Positions 25,403 through 34,235 are shown, counted from the stretch's first letter. The stretch: 64,000 bases of DNA from Flavobacterium succinicans LMG 10402 (GCF_000611675.1 NZ_JATV01000017.1:34911-98910), one strand, 5' to 3'. Made by a program: numbers and translations. The notes: generated by a model from the letters alone, not told the origin.

Positions 25403-26029
25403 TTATTTTAGAGTTGAAACCACATCTAAAACGGCATTCGCAATCTTAGTTTGTTCTACTTTATCGGTCAGGGTGCGTTTGTCATTTTCATTAGTCAAAT
25501 AACCTAATTCAATCAAAACACCAGGAACTGTAGCTTTCTTTAACACCATAAAAGGAGCGTTTTTTATGATAGTATTGCCTTTTAAAGCGGTTTGCTGTGT
25601 CAATCTTGCGTTAAGTTGTGTTGCAATTTCTTTAGATTGTTGAGCCGTGGCAGGATTTTGTTCGTTGATAAAAAATTCCAATCCAGATTTTTGACTTGTA
25701 GCGTTAGCATTAACATGCAATGAAATGAATAAATCAGGTTGTATGCTATTGATAAGAGCTGCACGAGAATGCAACTCCACGAATTCGTCCTCATTTCTAG
25801 TAAAATGTAAAACAATAGCTTGATTGGTATTCTGTTCTTTGATTTTATTAGCAATTTGAGCAACGATTTCTTTCTCGATAGCAGCGTCATTTTTTGCGCC
25901 AAAATCATGTCCGCCATGACCAGCATCGATAACTACGTGGATGGTTTTAGAAGGTTTAAATGCAGGCGAAATAAATGCTAAGGAAGCACAAGCTAAAAAG
26001 CCAATACCAATTTTTGAATACAATTTCAT
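25403..26029 (-). CDS. N-acetylmuramoyl-L-alanine amidase (Amidase_3)
   Basis: 208-residue exported amidase that cleaves the stem peptide from muramic acid in peptidoglycan. Zinc and catalytic residues are seen in order: His in VIDAGHGGHDFGA, Glu in AAIEKEIV, His in LFISLHVNA and the catalytic Glu in VLIELGYLTNENDK. It has a short N-terminal signal (GIGFLACASLAFI) and no extra binding domain. It is convergent with the btuG-like gene and unrelated to it in function. Confidence 0.92.
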   Translation of the reverse strand: MKLYSKIGIGFLACASLAFISPAFKPSKTIHVVIDAGHGGHDFGAKNDAAIEKEIVAQIANKIKEQNTNQAIVLHFTRNEDEFVELHSRAALINSIQPDLFISLHVNANATSQKSGLEFFINEQNPATAQQSKEIATQLNARLTQQTALKGNTIIKNAPFMVLKKATVPGVLIELGYLTNENDKRTLTDKVEQTKIANAVLDVVSTLK

Positions 26030-26125
26030 ACTATAATGTTTTAAAAGTTACTAATGAAGTTTTAAAAAGCATTGCTTTTCAGAGATGTATTTATAACGCT
26101 ATATTTTATGATTTTAGTATAATTA

Positions 26126-27574
26126 CTATAAAGATTGTAATAATCCTTCAGGAATCGTTTCTAAATACATGTCGTTTCTAAAGCCTTTGATAGATTTTGA
26201 ATCTTTGAAATATTCAAATGTTTTGCCTTTTGTTGTAGGAACACCTTTGGCAGTACCTGTAATTTTTCCGATGGCTAATTTTAATAAGGGTTCATCCACA
26301 TCACCCAAAACACCAAAAGTACTGATGGTTTCTTTGAGTTCAAAAGTAGGCGTCAAACCACTTTGATAATCGCCAAATCCGTTCGCATTTACAATTTTAA
26401 GTACCAACGGTTGCATAGCGTATTTATGGGATTTGTTTACGTTTTCTTTTTCAAAAGTTGGAGAATCATACAGCGTGATGGAACCCACATTTTTACCTGT
26501 CGTCACATCTCCAATTTGAACCACATCGATAAAAGGCTTTAAACCATTAATCACCAATTCACTTGCTGAAGCGGTACTTTTTGTCGTTAGTACATAGATT
26601 TTTTTTAATTTTAAACTATTGATTGGGGTAGAGCCAATTTTATCCGTGAAAAAGTTTTTCAATGCTTCAGGATTATTGGTGTTAAAATAAGCTTCTATCT
26701 TTTCGTTCCATTGTTGTTTGGCAAACACTTTCCCTGTTAAGTCTCCTGTAATCATGCTTGCTAAACGCGTAGCTGTTTGTACTGATCCTCCTCCGTTGTA
26801 GCGCAAATCCAGTACTAATTCGGTAACACCTGCCGATTTTAAACTTCCAAAAGCGTCGTTGAGTTGGGTGTCATAATTAGCAAAAAAGCCATTGTACATC
26901 AAATACCCTATTTTTTTTCCTCCTGTTTCTATTACTTTATTGATTAAAATCGGATTTTCATTCAAAGTGGTTTTCGTTAAAGCAACTGATTTGCCATTAC
27001 TAACAATAGTAGTTCCATTATAATCTGCTAAATTCAAAGTATAACTTTCGGCATTTAACAATAAAGTTTGATAGTTGCTTACTGTTAATTGCGTTCCATT
27101 AACTCCTGTAAACATATCACCACGTTTAATGGCTTTGGTAGCAGCATCGGATCCTGGAATGATATAACGAACATATCCAAAAATTTCGGTGGTACTTCCA
27201 GGTTTATAACTTAAACCAAAATCAACACCATCATTTTTGGTAGTACCTTGAAAGGATTGTTCTAAAGCTTCGTAATCATCCACAATCCAGCTGAAACGGT
27301 CCGTATTTTTGTCTACACGCAAGGCCTCAAATAAGCTTTCCGGAGTGCTGTATCCGCTTAGGAAGGTGTTTAACTCGGCTTGATTTTTAAATTTGTTGTC
27401 CGCTAAATTAGGAACGCTACTTTGCCACAAATAATATTGGTTCATGCCTTTCCATATAAAGTTCTGAATTTCCAGACCTTTGGGTGCAGCGATATCGTCA
27501 TCATCTTTTTGACAGCTCTGAAAAAGGAAAAGGCTTGTAACTAAAAGCAGGACAATTTTATAGGTTGTTTTCAT
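26126..27574 (-). CDS. S41-family (C-terminal processing) peptidase lipoprotein
   Basis: 482-residue lipoprotein (FLFQSC). A PDZ-like region around residues 130-200 (GYVRYIIPGSDAATKAIKRGDMF) precedes the S41 catalytic domain: ELVLDLRYNGGGSVQTATRLAS, the nucleophile Ser in TKSTASASELVINGL and the Lys in GDVTTGKNVGS. It is probably a cell-envelope protease of unknown targets. Start at MKTTYKIVLLL fits the signal. It is divergent from the ECF sigma gene. Confidence 0.9.
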   Translation of the reverse strand: MKTTYKIVLLLVTSLFLFQSCQKDDDDIAAPKGLEIQNFIWKGMNQYYLWQSSVPNLADNKFKNQAELNTFLSGYSTPESLFEALRVDKNTDRFSWIVDDYEALEQSFQGTTKNDGVDFGLSYKPGSTTEIFGYVRYIIPGSDAATKAIKRGDMFTGVNGTQLTVSNYQTLLLNAESYTLNLADYNGTTIVSNGKSVALTKTTLNENPILINKVIETGGKKIGYLMYNGFFANYDTQLNDAFGSLKSAGVTELVLDLRYNGGGSVQTATRLASMITGDLTGKVFAKQQWNEKIEAYFNTNNPEALKNFFTDKIGSTPINSLKLKKIYVLTTKSTASASELVINGLKPFIDVVQIGDVTTGKNVGSITLYDSPTFEKENVNKSHKYAMQPLVLKIVNANGFGDYQSGLTPTFELKETISTFGVLGDVDEPLLKLAIGKITGTAKGVPTTKGKTFEYFKDSKSIKGFRNDMYLETIPEGLLQSL

Positions 27575-27697
27575 ATTGAGGTTAGGTCTATTTAGTTTTT
27601 GTAAAAATACTAACTTTAAAATTATTTTTTTATTGTTTGTAACAAAAATAATTGTGGTTCGTCTTGCTTATATGAACCGCTAGAAACAACCATTAGA

Positions 27698-28207
27698 ATG
27701 AACCAAAATGAGTTTGTACAATTGATTACTCCTTTCAAAGACAAGGTCTTTCGATTGGCCAAACGATTACTCGTGAGTACCGAGGAGGCGGAAGATGCTA
27801 CGCAAGAGGTTTTGGTAAAGTTGTGGAATAAAAACGAAAGTTTGTCTGATTATGGCAGTGTAGAAGCCTTGGCAATGACCATGACTAAGAATCATTGTTT
27901 GGATCAGTTGAAAGCCAAACGTTCTAGTAATTTGAGAATTGTACATAATAATTACACGGATCGCGAACCAAGTTTACAGCAAAAAGTAGAAGATAATGAT
28001 AGTTTGAATTGGGTGGCTAAAATAATTGATCAATTGCCAGAACAGCAGCGCATAATTATCCAATTGCGAGAAGTGGAGCAATATGAGTTTGAAGAAATCG
28101 CCAAATTATTAGAAATGAATGAAACCGCCATTCGCGTGGCACTCTCTAGAGCTAGAAAAACCATCAGAGAGCATATGTTAAAAACACACCGTTATGGAAC
28201 TGTATAA
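27698..28207 (+). CDS. ECF-family RNA polymerase sigma factor
   Basis: 169 residues with sigma-70 region 2 (KVFRLAKRLLVSTEEAEDATQEVLVKLW) and region 4 (LPEQQRIIIQLREVEQYEFEEIAKLL, then AIRVALSRARKTIREHM). It is the first gene of a run with a membrane anti-sigma-like protein and two DUF4252 proteins. The next gene overlaps by 14 bp. It likely directs its own operon under an envelope signal; this is inferred from the usual ECF arrangement. Confidence 0.93.
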   Translation: MNQNEFVQLITPFKDKVFRLAKRLLVSTEEAEDATQEVLVKLWNKNESLSDYGSVEALAMTMTKNHCLDQLKAKRSSNLRIVHNNYTDREPSLQQKVEDNDSLNWVAKIIDQLPEQQRIIIQLREVEQYEFEEIAKLLEMNETAIRVALSRARKTIREHMLKTHRYGTV

Positions 28208-28661
28208 AATAGAAGCACTTTTAGAAAAATACTTTCAAGGAGAAACCAGTATTGCCGAGGAAAAAGAGTTGACGAATTATTTTTCTTCATCAAATGTTGC
28301 GCAGCATTTAGAGCAATATCAGCCCTTATTTGGCTACTTCTCCTTAGCCAAAGCAGAAACAACTCGACAAGTGGTGTCAGAATTGTCTACAAAAAAGACT
28401 TATTTTGCACCATCAGCTTGGTGGTCTTTAGCGGCTTCGGTTGTGATTTTGTTTGGAATAGGAATGTATGTTTACACCACCAATGCAACAAAAAATAGTG
28501 TGGCCTCCAACGAATTAGGGACTTATGATACACCCGAAGAAGCGTTTAGAGAAACCCAAAAAGCACTAGCCCTGTTGTCAGGTCACGTAAACACCGGCAT
28601 AGAAAGTGTGCAGGTCATTCAGGAATACAATGAATCAAAAGGAAAAGTTTTTAATCAATAA
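28194..28661 (+). CDS. Single-pass membrane protein, probable anti-sigma factor
   Basis: 155 residues: a cytosolic N-terminal part (IEALLEKYFQGETSIAEEKEL, typical of Bacteroidota anti-sigma-like proteins), one membrane helix (WWSLAASVVILFGIGMYVYT, about 85-104) and a periplasmic tail with FRETQKALALLSGHVNTG. It overlaps the sigma gene by 14 bp. No classic zinc-binding anti-sigma motif is visible, so the role rests on position and topology. Confidence 0.75.
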   Translation: MELYKIEALLEKYFQGETSIAEEKELTNYFSSSNVAQHLEQYQPLFGYFSLAKAETTRQVVSELSTKKTYFAPSAWWSLAASVVILFGIGMYVYTTNATKNSVASNELGTYDTPEEAFRETQKALALLSGHVNTGIESVQVIQEYNESKGKVFNQ

Positions 28662-28674
28662 ATCAAAAAACAAC

Positions 28675-29250
28675 ATGAAATCAACAGTTATAATCAGTAA
28701 CAAAACTCGTTTTATTTCAATAACGAAAAAAGTATTTTTAGCTTTAGTATTTTTACTAGTCGCTAACCCCATTTTTGCTCAAGGTGCCTTCGATAAATTT
28801 GATGGCCAAGACGATGTCACTTCGGTGATTGTTAACAAAAAAATGTTCGAAATGATGAGCAAAGTCAAAGTCGATGCCTCTGATAAAGAAATGCAACAAT
28901 ATCATCATTTGATAAAAAAATTAGACAATTTAAAAGTGTTCACCACCAAAAGTGCTCGTGTAGAAGCTGAAATGAAAGCCACTGCTGAACGCTATATGAA
29001 AACGGCTAATTTAGAAGAGCTAATGCGTGTAAATGACCACGGCAGAAGTATTAAAATATTAGTGAAATCAGGCGCTAAAGACACTCAAATCAGAGAGCTA
29101 TTGATGTTTATTGATGGAGGAAAAGGCGAAGATAGTGTCTTGATGTCATTGACAGGAGATTTTGATTTGAATGAAATTTCAGTATTGACTGATAAAATGC
29201 GTTTTCCTGGTGGAGAGGATTTAAAAAAAGCCACAAAAGGGAAGAAGTAG
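28675..29250 (+). CDS. Exported DUF4252 protein (first of two)
   Basis: 191 residues with a signal peptide (VFLALVFLLVANPIFAQ) and DUF4252 features: SVIVNKKMFEMMSKVKV, a helical middle, and LMSLTGDFDLNEISVLTDKM at the end. The ATG at 28675 was chosen because it starts just before the signal. Function of the family is unknown. It lies 13 bp after the anti-sigma-like gene, so the sigma factor operon includes it. Confidence 0.85.
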   Translation: MKSTVIISNKTRFISITKKVFLALVFLLVANPIFAQGAFDKFDGQDDVTSVIVNKKMFEMMSKVKVDASDKEMQQYHHLIKKLDNLKVFTTKSARVEAEMKATAERYMKTANLEELMRVNDHGRSIKILVKSGAKDTQIRELLMFIDGGKGEDSVLMSLTGDFDLNEISVLTDKMRFPGGEDLKKATKGKK

Positions 29251-29251
29251 G

Positions 29252-29300
29252 AGCTAGTAACTAGTACTTAGTGATCAGTACTTAGTATTTAGTAAGTATT
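29252..29300. repeat. AGTACTTAGT-type short tandem repeats
   Basis: Runs of CTAGTACTTAGTGATCAG and AGTACTTAGTATTTAGTAAG in the gap between the two DUF4252 genes. Resembles the other 7-mer-like intergenic runs in this window, with a different unit. Confidence 0.55.
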
Positions 29301-29363
29301 AATTTGTCAAATCAGCTTACTTTATTAATATAAGTCATTATTCTAAAACAAAGCAATCCAATT

Positions 29364-29390
29364 CCTGCAAGATTTTCAAAACCTTGTAGG
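29364..29390. repeat. CCTGCAAGRTTTTCAAAACCTTGTAGG palindrome
   Basis: A 27-bp imperfect palindrome, CCTGCAAGATTTT next to CAAAACCTTGTAGG, in the 256-bp gap before the second DUF4252 gene. It is a short REP-like palindrome; only one copy is in this window. Confidence 0.5.
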
Positions 29391-29506
29391 TATGTTTTCA
29401 GATTCTAAAAAAGGTCAAAACAAAAAAAGGAACTACAAGGAATTGTAATAAGCTAGTGTAAGAATATTCAAAATGGAACGCAATTAATATTTAAAAAGGT
29501 AAAAAA

Positions 29507-30043
29507 ATGAAAGCAGTAGTTAGTTTGGCTCTTTTCCTATGTCTGTGGTTGAGTAGTTGTAACTCTGAACCGAGTTTGCAAAAGTATTTTGTAGAAAATA
29601 CTGAAAATAAAAATTTTATAGCGCTTGATATTTCCTCTTCTATTTTGAATTTGGATCAGGCGAAACTCTCTTTGGAACAAAAAGAAGCGTTACAGTCTTT
29701 TAAAAAGATGAATGTGCTGGCTTTTAAACGCAACCCCAATAATACGACCGAATTCGAAACAGAACGCGCTAAATTGAACGGAATCTTGAAAAATCCAAAG
29801 TACCAACAACTCATGAAGTTTGGTTCTGGTAAAGAAGGTGCTTCCGTAAGTTTTGTAGGAACAGATGAGCATATCGAAGAGTTTGTTTTGTTTGCCAACC
29901 AAAAAGAAACGGGTTTTGCAGTGGTTCGGGTGTTGGGCAAAGACATGAATCCTACTCATATCATGAACATGATGTCGGTTTTGCAGCAATCAAAAATCGA
30001 TTTGGATCAGTTGAAACCGTTACAAGAATTGCTGAAGAAATAA
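29507..30043 (+). CDS. DUF4252 lipoprotein (second of two)
   Basis: 178-residue lipoprotein (LFLCLWLSSC). It shares the DUF4252 layout with the preceding gene: ALDISSSILNLDQAKLS near the start, a central variable part and TGFAVVRVLGKDMNPTHIMNMM near the end. It is separated from the first copy by a repeat-bearing 256-bp gap, so it may be in the same or a separate transcript. Function unknown; pairing with an ECF sigma suggests an envelope-stress role. Confidence 0.8.
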   Translation: MKAVVSLALFLCLWLSSCNSEPSLQKYFVENTENKNFIALDISSSILNLDQAKLSLEQKEALQSFKKMNVLAFKRNPNNTTEFETERAKLNGILKNPKYQQLMKFGSGKEGASVSFVGTDEHIEEFVLFANQKETGFAVVRVLGKDMNPTHIMNMMSVLQQSKIDLDQLKPLQELLKK

Positions 30044-30124
30044 TCGATTAATTATAGATATTAACGAAAAGCAGCATAGTATTGCTTGCTTTGGAACAGA
30101 CTATAATAAATTAAATAACAAGTG

Positions 30125-31111
30125 ATGTATAAAACACGATCCATATTCACAATCATATTGCTTTTGTTGGCTTGTAAGATTTTGTTTGCTCAAAATTCAC
30201 AGATAGGAATCTTTGAGAAAGATACTATAATTGTTATTGGAAAGAAACCATCAAATTTATTTTTTAATGATTACATTCTTTTTATTCCGAAAGGAACGAA
30301 ATTAAATTCCAAAACATTTTTGCTAGTTGAACCAAATAACACAGGTAGACTATCGGATAGTATCGAAGTGCATAAAAAAAACGCTATTGATTTAGCATCT
30401 GTAAGTTCTGTTGGGAATAATATTTCTACCGCTTTACGAATGCCTTTTCTTGTTCCTGTTTTTCCAAGACCAGCATCAAAGTCCTTGGTCTACACCCATG
30501 CATTAGATCGAGACGTAATGTTGGAAAAATCAAACGAGTTGAAACGACTTGATTTGCAGTTGTTGGCAATGATAAACGATGCTAAAAACATTTTAAAAAC
30601 ATGGACTATTGAGGTTGAGGACAAAATTTTTATGTGCGGTTTTTCTGCTTCTGCAACTTTTACAAATCGTTTCTCATTTTTGCATCCAGACAAGATTCAA
30701 GCATTGGCTATTGGTGGTTTTAACGGAGAGCTTTTGTTTCCGCAAAATGAAATTAATGGTGTAAAACTAAATTATCCAATTGGAATAAATGATTTTGAAA
30801 AACTATTCAAACAAAAATTTGACTTTAATACTTACAAATCCATTCCTCAATTCATCTATATGGGAGAGTTAGACAACAATGATGCTGTTCAATATGATGA
30901 TGCATACAGCAAAAAGGAACGAAAAATAATTAACGATAACATTGGGTCGGATGTTCAGAAAAGGTATTTAGAATGTCAAAAAGTTTATTTGAAAGCTAAA
31001 ATCAATGCGTCCTTTAAAACATATGAAAAAGTCGGGCACTCGACAACATCCAATATGAACTTAGAAGTTATTAAATTCTTCTTGTCACAAATAAATCAGA
31101 GTAAAAATTAA
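30125..31111 (+). CDS. Exported alpha/beta hydrolase-fold protein
   Basis: 328 residues with a signal peptide (IFTIILLLLACKILFAQ). The nucleophile elbow is FMCGFSASATFTNRFSFLHP, followed by ALAIGGFNGELLFP, PQFIYMGELDNNDAVQYDD (possible acid) and KTYEKVGHSTTSNMN (likely catalytic His). It looks like an esterase or dienelactone-hydrolase-like enzyme; the substrate is unknown. ATG at 30125 was used; a GTG lies one codon upstream. Confidence 0.75.
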   Translation: MYKTRSIFTIILLLLACKILFAQNSQIGIFEKDTIIVIGKKPSNLFFNDYILFIPKGTKLNSKTFLLVEPNNTGRLSDSIEVHKKNAIDLASVSSVGNNISTALRMPFLVPVFPRPASKSLVYTHALDRDVMLEKSNELKRLDLQLLAMINDAKNILKTWTIEVEDKIFMCGFSASATFTNRFSFLHPDKIQALAIGGFNGELLFPQNEINGVKLNYPIGINDFEKLFKQKFDFNTYKSIPQFIYMGELDNNDAVQYDDAYSKKERKIINDNIGSDVQKRYLECQKVYLKAKINASFKTYEKVGHSTTSNMNLEVIKFFLSQINQSKN

Positions 31112-31493
31112 AGACATGATAGCAACCTAGCAAGTGATTTGGGTTTCTTAATGCTTAATCTCGTGTAGTGCAGGAATATCATTGGAAATGAATTCTCCTC
31201 CTGATGTCGTAGGTTTAGTGATTATAATTTAAAAGTAATTAGAGTTGGAGAGTGTCTTTCTTTAAATTATAATTGTTTAAATTGTAACTATTTCACTTTA
31301 ATAATTTCACTAAAAGTAGACGCAGTTATTAAAAACAACAAGAAAGATGAAGTGGGTTAAGTGTGTTGTTGTATTTGAGTATGCTGGTTGAAAGAGCAAA
31401 TAGAAATGTTGCTAGAATATTACTTGAAGAATACGGATTGATTTTAATAAAATAAGCGTTAAATTTGCGAGCTCTAAATCAATCCCCCAAATA
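31112..31493. other. Intergenic region, nothing recognised
   Basis: About 380 bp between the hydrolase and the small lipoprotein gene. I see no gene, strong hairpin or repeat; it presumably holds the promoter of the small lipoprotein. Confidence 0.45.
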
Positions 31494-31679
31494 ATGAATA
31501 ATAAGGTATTAAAAATAGCAATACTAGGAATTTTAGTATGCTTTATTTTTGGACTTCAAGGTTGTACCGTTCATCATGTTCATCCTACTAAAGTAGTTAA
31601 GGTTAAGAAAATCCCTCCGGGACATGCTAAGAAAATGTCAGGTGAAAGAAGTGCCAAAAACCATGCTCACAAGCATTAA
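31494..31679 (+). CDS. Small His/Lys-rich lipoprotein
   Basis: 61 residues: a lipoprotein signal (GILVCFIFGLQGC), then a short mature part rich in His, Lys and Pro (TVHHVHPTKVVKVKKIPPGH, then AKKMSGERSAKNHAHKH). The PPGHAKK-type stretch recurs in small Bacteroidota exported proteins. The many His could bind metal, but no function is known. It has its own terminator. Confidence 0.75.
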   Translation: MNNKVLKIAILGILVCFIFGLQGCTVHHVHPTKVVKVKKIPPGHAKKMSGERSAKNHAHKH

Positions 31680-31689
31680 AAAAAACAGT

Positions 31690-31726
31690 AACCGTTTCAA
31701 GGTGTTTTCTTGAAACGGTTTTTTTA
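31690..31726 (+). terminator. Rho-independent terminator of the small lipoprotein gene
   Basis: AACCGTTTCAAG pairs perfectly with CTTGAAACGGTT, followed by a run of T, 10 bp past the stop. Confidence 0.88.
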
Positions 31727-31759
31727 TTTTTTTTGTTACTAGATTAAATTTTGTTGCTA

Positions 31760-31975
31760 CAAAATCAATCTTTTCCGAAGGAACTCCAGTCGCTAAAAAA
31801 AAGAGTCGTAGACTCGACTAATATTGTAGGGCTGGATTTCAATCCAGCACAAGTACAAGAATTGATTTTACAAAATCAATCTTTTCCGAAGGAACTCCAG
31901 TCGCTAAAAAAAAGAGTCGTAGACTCGACTAATATTGTAGGGCTGGATTTCAATCCAGCACAAGTATAAGAATTG
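31760..31975. repeat. 111-bp tandem repeat with two palindromes, two copies
   Basis: The unit starting CAAAATCAATCTTTTCCGAA occurs at 31760 and 31871, nearly identical. Each unit carries GAGTCGTAGACTCGAC and GCTGGATTTCAATCCAGC palindromes. The same palindrome pair occurs once in inverted orientation at 35328-35373. An open frame across it is a by-product of the 111-bp (37-codon) period. Confidence 0.85.
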
Positions 31976-32206
31976 ATTTTTTGAAAAAGAGGGTAGAAAC
32001 TAAGCTATTTTGAAAACAGAAGCACCATTGCAGCTGCTGAATCTTTTAATACAAAAATAAAAGCCTTTAGAAGCTAGTTTAGAGGGGTAATAAAGATAGA
32101 TTTCTTCTTATTCAGATTATCTAATCTTTTTGCATAATCCCCAACTTTTGAACTTGATCCCTTTTGAACTTGATCCCTTGATCCTTTAAAATGTTCCAAA
32201 CAAAAA

Positions 32207-32238
32207 AAGAGCAACAAATACAAGATTTATTGCTCTAA
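32207..32238 (-). terminator. Terminator after tRNA-Leu
   Basis: On the minus strand AGAGCAATAAAT pairs with ATTTGTTGCTCT, followed by a T run, about 10 nt past the 3' end of tRNA-Leu. Confidence 0.8.
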
Positions 32239-32246
32239 AAAAAATG

Positions 32247-32329
32247 TGACCACGGTGGGATTTGAACCCACACGCCCTTACGAGCACCACCCCCTCAAGA
32301 TGGCAAGTCTACCGTTTCTCCACGTGGCC
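32247..32329 (-). tRNA. tRNA-Leu (anticodon GAG)
   Basis: 83-nt class II tRNA. Acceptor GGCCACG pairs with CGTGGTC plus discriminator A; T arm has GGGTTCAAATCCC. The anticodon loop TTGAGGG sits in a CCATC/GGTGG stem, giving GAG. A long variable arm is present (GTGCTCGTAAGGGCGT). CCA is not encoded. Confidence 0.95.
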
Positions 32330-32337
32330 GAAAACAA

Positions 32338-32366
32338 AAAAGGTTACTCGTACAACGAATAACCTT
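32338..32366 (-). terminator. Terminator between tRNA-Lys and tRNA-Leu
   Basis: AAAGGTTA and TAACCTTT form a stem followed on the minus strand by a T run, just past the proximal tRNA-Lys. Confidence 0.7.
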
Positions 32367-32368
32367 TG

Positions 32369-32441
32369 TGACCCGACTGGGGCTCGAACCCAGGACCCCA
32401 TCATTAAAAGTGATGTGCTCTACCAACTGAGCTATCGAGTC
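32369..32441 (-). tRNA. tRNA-Lys (anticodon TTT), copy 1
   Basis: 73 nt; acceptor GACTCGA/TCGGGTC, D arm TAGCTCAGTTGGTAGAGC, anticodon loop CTTTTAA with TTT, T arm GGGTTCGAGCCCC. Identical in the visible body to the next copy, so recently duplicated. Confidence 0.95.
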
Positions 32442-32479
32442 AATCATTCAAGAAACGTATGTCTAGTTCACACTATTTG

Positions 32480-32552
32480 TGACCCGACTGGGGCTCGAAC
32501 CCAGGACCCCATCATTAAAAGTGATGTGCTCTACCAACTGAGCTATCGAGTC
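32480..32552 (-). tRNA. tRNA-Lys (anticodon TTT), copy 2
   Basis: 73 nt and identical to the copy at 32369-32441, 38 bp away. The two are in tandem on the minus strand and probably cotranscribed, ending at the hairpin at 32338-32366. Confidence 0.95.
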
Positions 32553-32678
32553 ATTTCGTTCCCTGAATGCGGGTGCAAATATACATACTTTTTTTCGAAG
32601 TTTCCAAGCGTTTTTATTATAAATTTGTCTTTTTTTATTAAAAACTTACAATCCCTTAGTTAGTAGGGCTTTAAAATC

Positions 32679-33197
32679 ATGAAGAAAATAGTATTATTAG
32701 GGTATATGGGCTGTGGAAAGTCAACCATTGCTAATAACCTGTCTCAAAAAACAGCAATATCATATTTAGATCTGGATCATTTTATTGAAGAAAAGACTAA
32801 TTTGTCGATCAAAGCGCTATTTGAAAAGCATGGCGAGGTGTATTTTCGTAAAGTAGAACACCAAGCTTTTGTAGAAGTATTGGCCATGCCTGGCGATCGG
32901 ATTCTTGGACTTGGTGGAGGAACGCCATGTTATGCTAATAATCATGTGTTGTTGCAGCAGCCTGACGTTATTTCTATATACCTAAAAGCTTCTATCGACA
33001 CATTGTTTGAGCGATTGTCTAAGAATAGAAGTAAACGTCCCGTAATTGCCAACCTAAATGAGGAGGAATTGAAAGAGTTTATCGCAAAACATTTGTTCGA
33101 TAGAAGCTTTTATTATCATCAAGCTCAGCATATCCTTCCTATTGACGGGAAGTCTGTCGCCGAAATTGTGGCAAGTATTGAGCTACTTTTAGCTTAA
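32679..33197 (+). CDS. aroK: Shikimate kinase
   Basis: 172 residues; phosphorylates shikimate in aromatic amino acid synthesis. P-loop GYMGCGKST at residues 8-16, the shikimate-binding DLDHFIEEKTNLSI, FRKVEHQAF, the GLGGGTPC glycine loop, and the lid with RPVIANLN. Usual length for the family. Its last 9 bp overlap the end of the convergent phosphoribosyltransferase gene. Confidence 0.95.
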   Translation: MKKIVLLGYMGCGKSTIANNLSQKTAISYLDLDHFIEEKTNLSIKALFEKHGEVYFRKVEHQAFVEVLAMPGDRILGLGGGTPCYANNHVLLQQPDVISIYLKASIDTLFERLSKNRSKRPVIANLNEEELKEFIAKHLFDRSFYYHQAQHILPIDGKSVAEIVASIELLLA

Positions 33198-33689
33198 ATA
33201 AGCGTAGCTGTTGCCTGAATCTTCAAAAACCACCTGTACGTGTTCAAATAAAGAAGTCGATAATGAGATCCCCTTGAAATCGGCTTTTACAGGGTATTTT
33301 TTGTGGTTTCGATCAATGAGTACTGCGGTTTTGAATTTTTTTAAGGGAACTTCTAAGAAATGACGTACAGCATAAATAAGCGTCGTGCCGGAATTGAGTA
33401 CATCATCTACCAAAACTAATCCTTTGTTGGTGTAGTTTTCTTTGGATAATGAAGTGCGAATGGCTAAGTCAGGTTGGTGTTTGTTGAGTATCACTTCGCA
33501 AAGCGATACTTTAATTGGAGAAATCAAAGCCAATGCTGCGGCTATTTTTTGAGCAAATACATAACCGTTTTTGGTAATGCCTGCCAAGACAATTTCTTCT
33601 TCTTCTACAAAGGTTTCGTATATTTGATAAGCAATTCGCTTGGTTTTATGTTCGATTTCTTGATGGGATAAAATGATATTTTGGCTCAT
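33189..33689 (-). CDS. Phosphoribosyltransferase-family protein (PyrR-like)
   Basis: 166 residues of the type I phosphoribosyltransferase fold, with the PRPP-binding loop LVLVDDVLNSGTTLIYA. The N-terminal helix KTKRIAYQIYETFVEEEEIV and AGITKNGYVFAQKIA are like PyrR/uracil-type enzymes of Bacteroidota. Substrate is not certain: it could be a pyrimidine regulator or a purine/uracil salvage enzyme. It overlaps aroK tail to tail by 9 bp. Confidence 0.85.
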   Translation of the reverse strand: MSQNIILSHQEIEHKTKRIAYQIYETFVEEEEIVLAGITKNGYVFAQKIAAALALISPIKVSLCEVILNKHQPDLAIRTSLSKENYTNKGLVLVDDVLNSGTTLIYAVRHFLEVPLKKFKTAVLIDRNHKKYPVKADFKGISLSTSLFEHVQVVFEDSGNSYAYLS

Positions 33690-33764
33690 AGTTTTATTTT
33701 TTTAATTTATTTAGTAAAAATGAAAAGATAGTGATGCCTGAAGCAAGAGTTTGTGTTTTGTAGA

Positions 33765-34157
33765 CTAAAATAAGACTTCGTCGCCTGTAGTAATTACATT
33801 GCCAAACTCGTCAATGTCACGTCGATCTTTTTTGGTAGGGCGTCCGGTGCCATTTTTGCGATAGTGTTCTTTGGATAATTTTAGTAATTCAAGATGTTGA
33901 TAGACTTCTGCAGGCGTGTCGTTTCGGCGATACATATCGACTAATTTGGCTCCCAAACGGCTTTCGGGAACATCCAAAACGGTGATGGTTTGTGTGATTT
34001 GATCCTTACGAAAGGTGATGACATCCGTAGGAAAAACTTCCTTCGAGGCTTTGGCAACTTGACCATTTACAGTGACTTGGTTTTTTTTGCAAGCTTCGGT
34101 AACCATGTTACGGGTTTTGTAGTACCGAACGCACCACAAATATTTATCTATTCGCAT
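33765..34157 (-). CDS. hslR: S4-domain RNA-binding protein, Hsp15-like
   Basis: 130 residues. The S4 domain occupies about residues 1-60 (MRIDKYLWCVRYYKTRNMV, KKNQVTVNGQVAKASKEV). The basic tail GTGRPTKKDRRDIDEFG is typical of Hsp15. Hsp15 recycles 50S subunits that carry a stalled peptidyl-tRNA. The gene is 75 bp from the PRT start and on the same strand. Confidence 0.9.
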   Translation of the reverse strand: MRIDKYLWCVRYYKTRNMVTEACKKNQVTVNGQVAKASKEVFPTDVITFRKDQITQTITVLDVPESRLGAKLVDMYRRNDTPAEVYQHLELLKLSKEHYRKNGTGRPTKKDRRDIDEFGNVITTGDEVLF

Positions 34158-34235
34158 AATTTTTCAAAAATCAAAGTTAAATACTTCATCAAAATCAATC
34201 TAAATTGTATCTTGCGCACCTAAAAACTAGTACTA

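Noticed and set aside
31751..31969. 72-codon frame with a 37-residue repeat
   Set aside because: It results from the 111-bp tandem repeat, which is a multiple of three; the DNA is palindromic repeat, not a gene.
32262..32663. 133-codon frame across the tRNA cluster
   Set aside because: It is antisense to three clear tRNA genes; the repeat CDPTGARTQDP is the well-known false translation of tRNA sequence.
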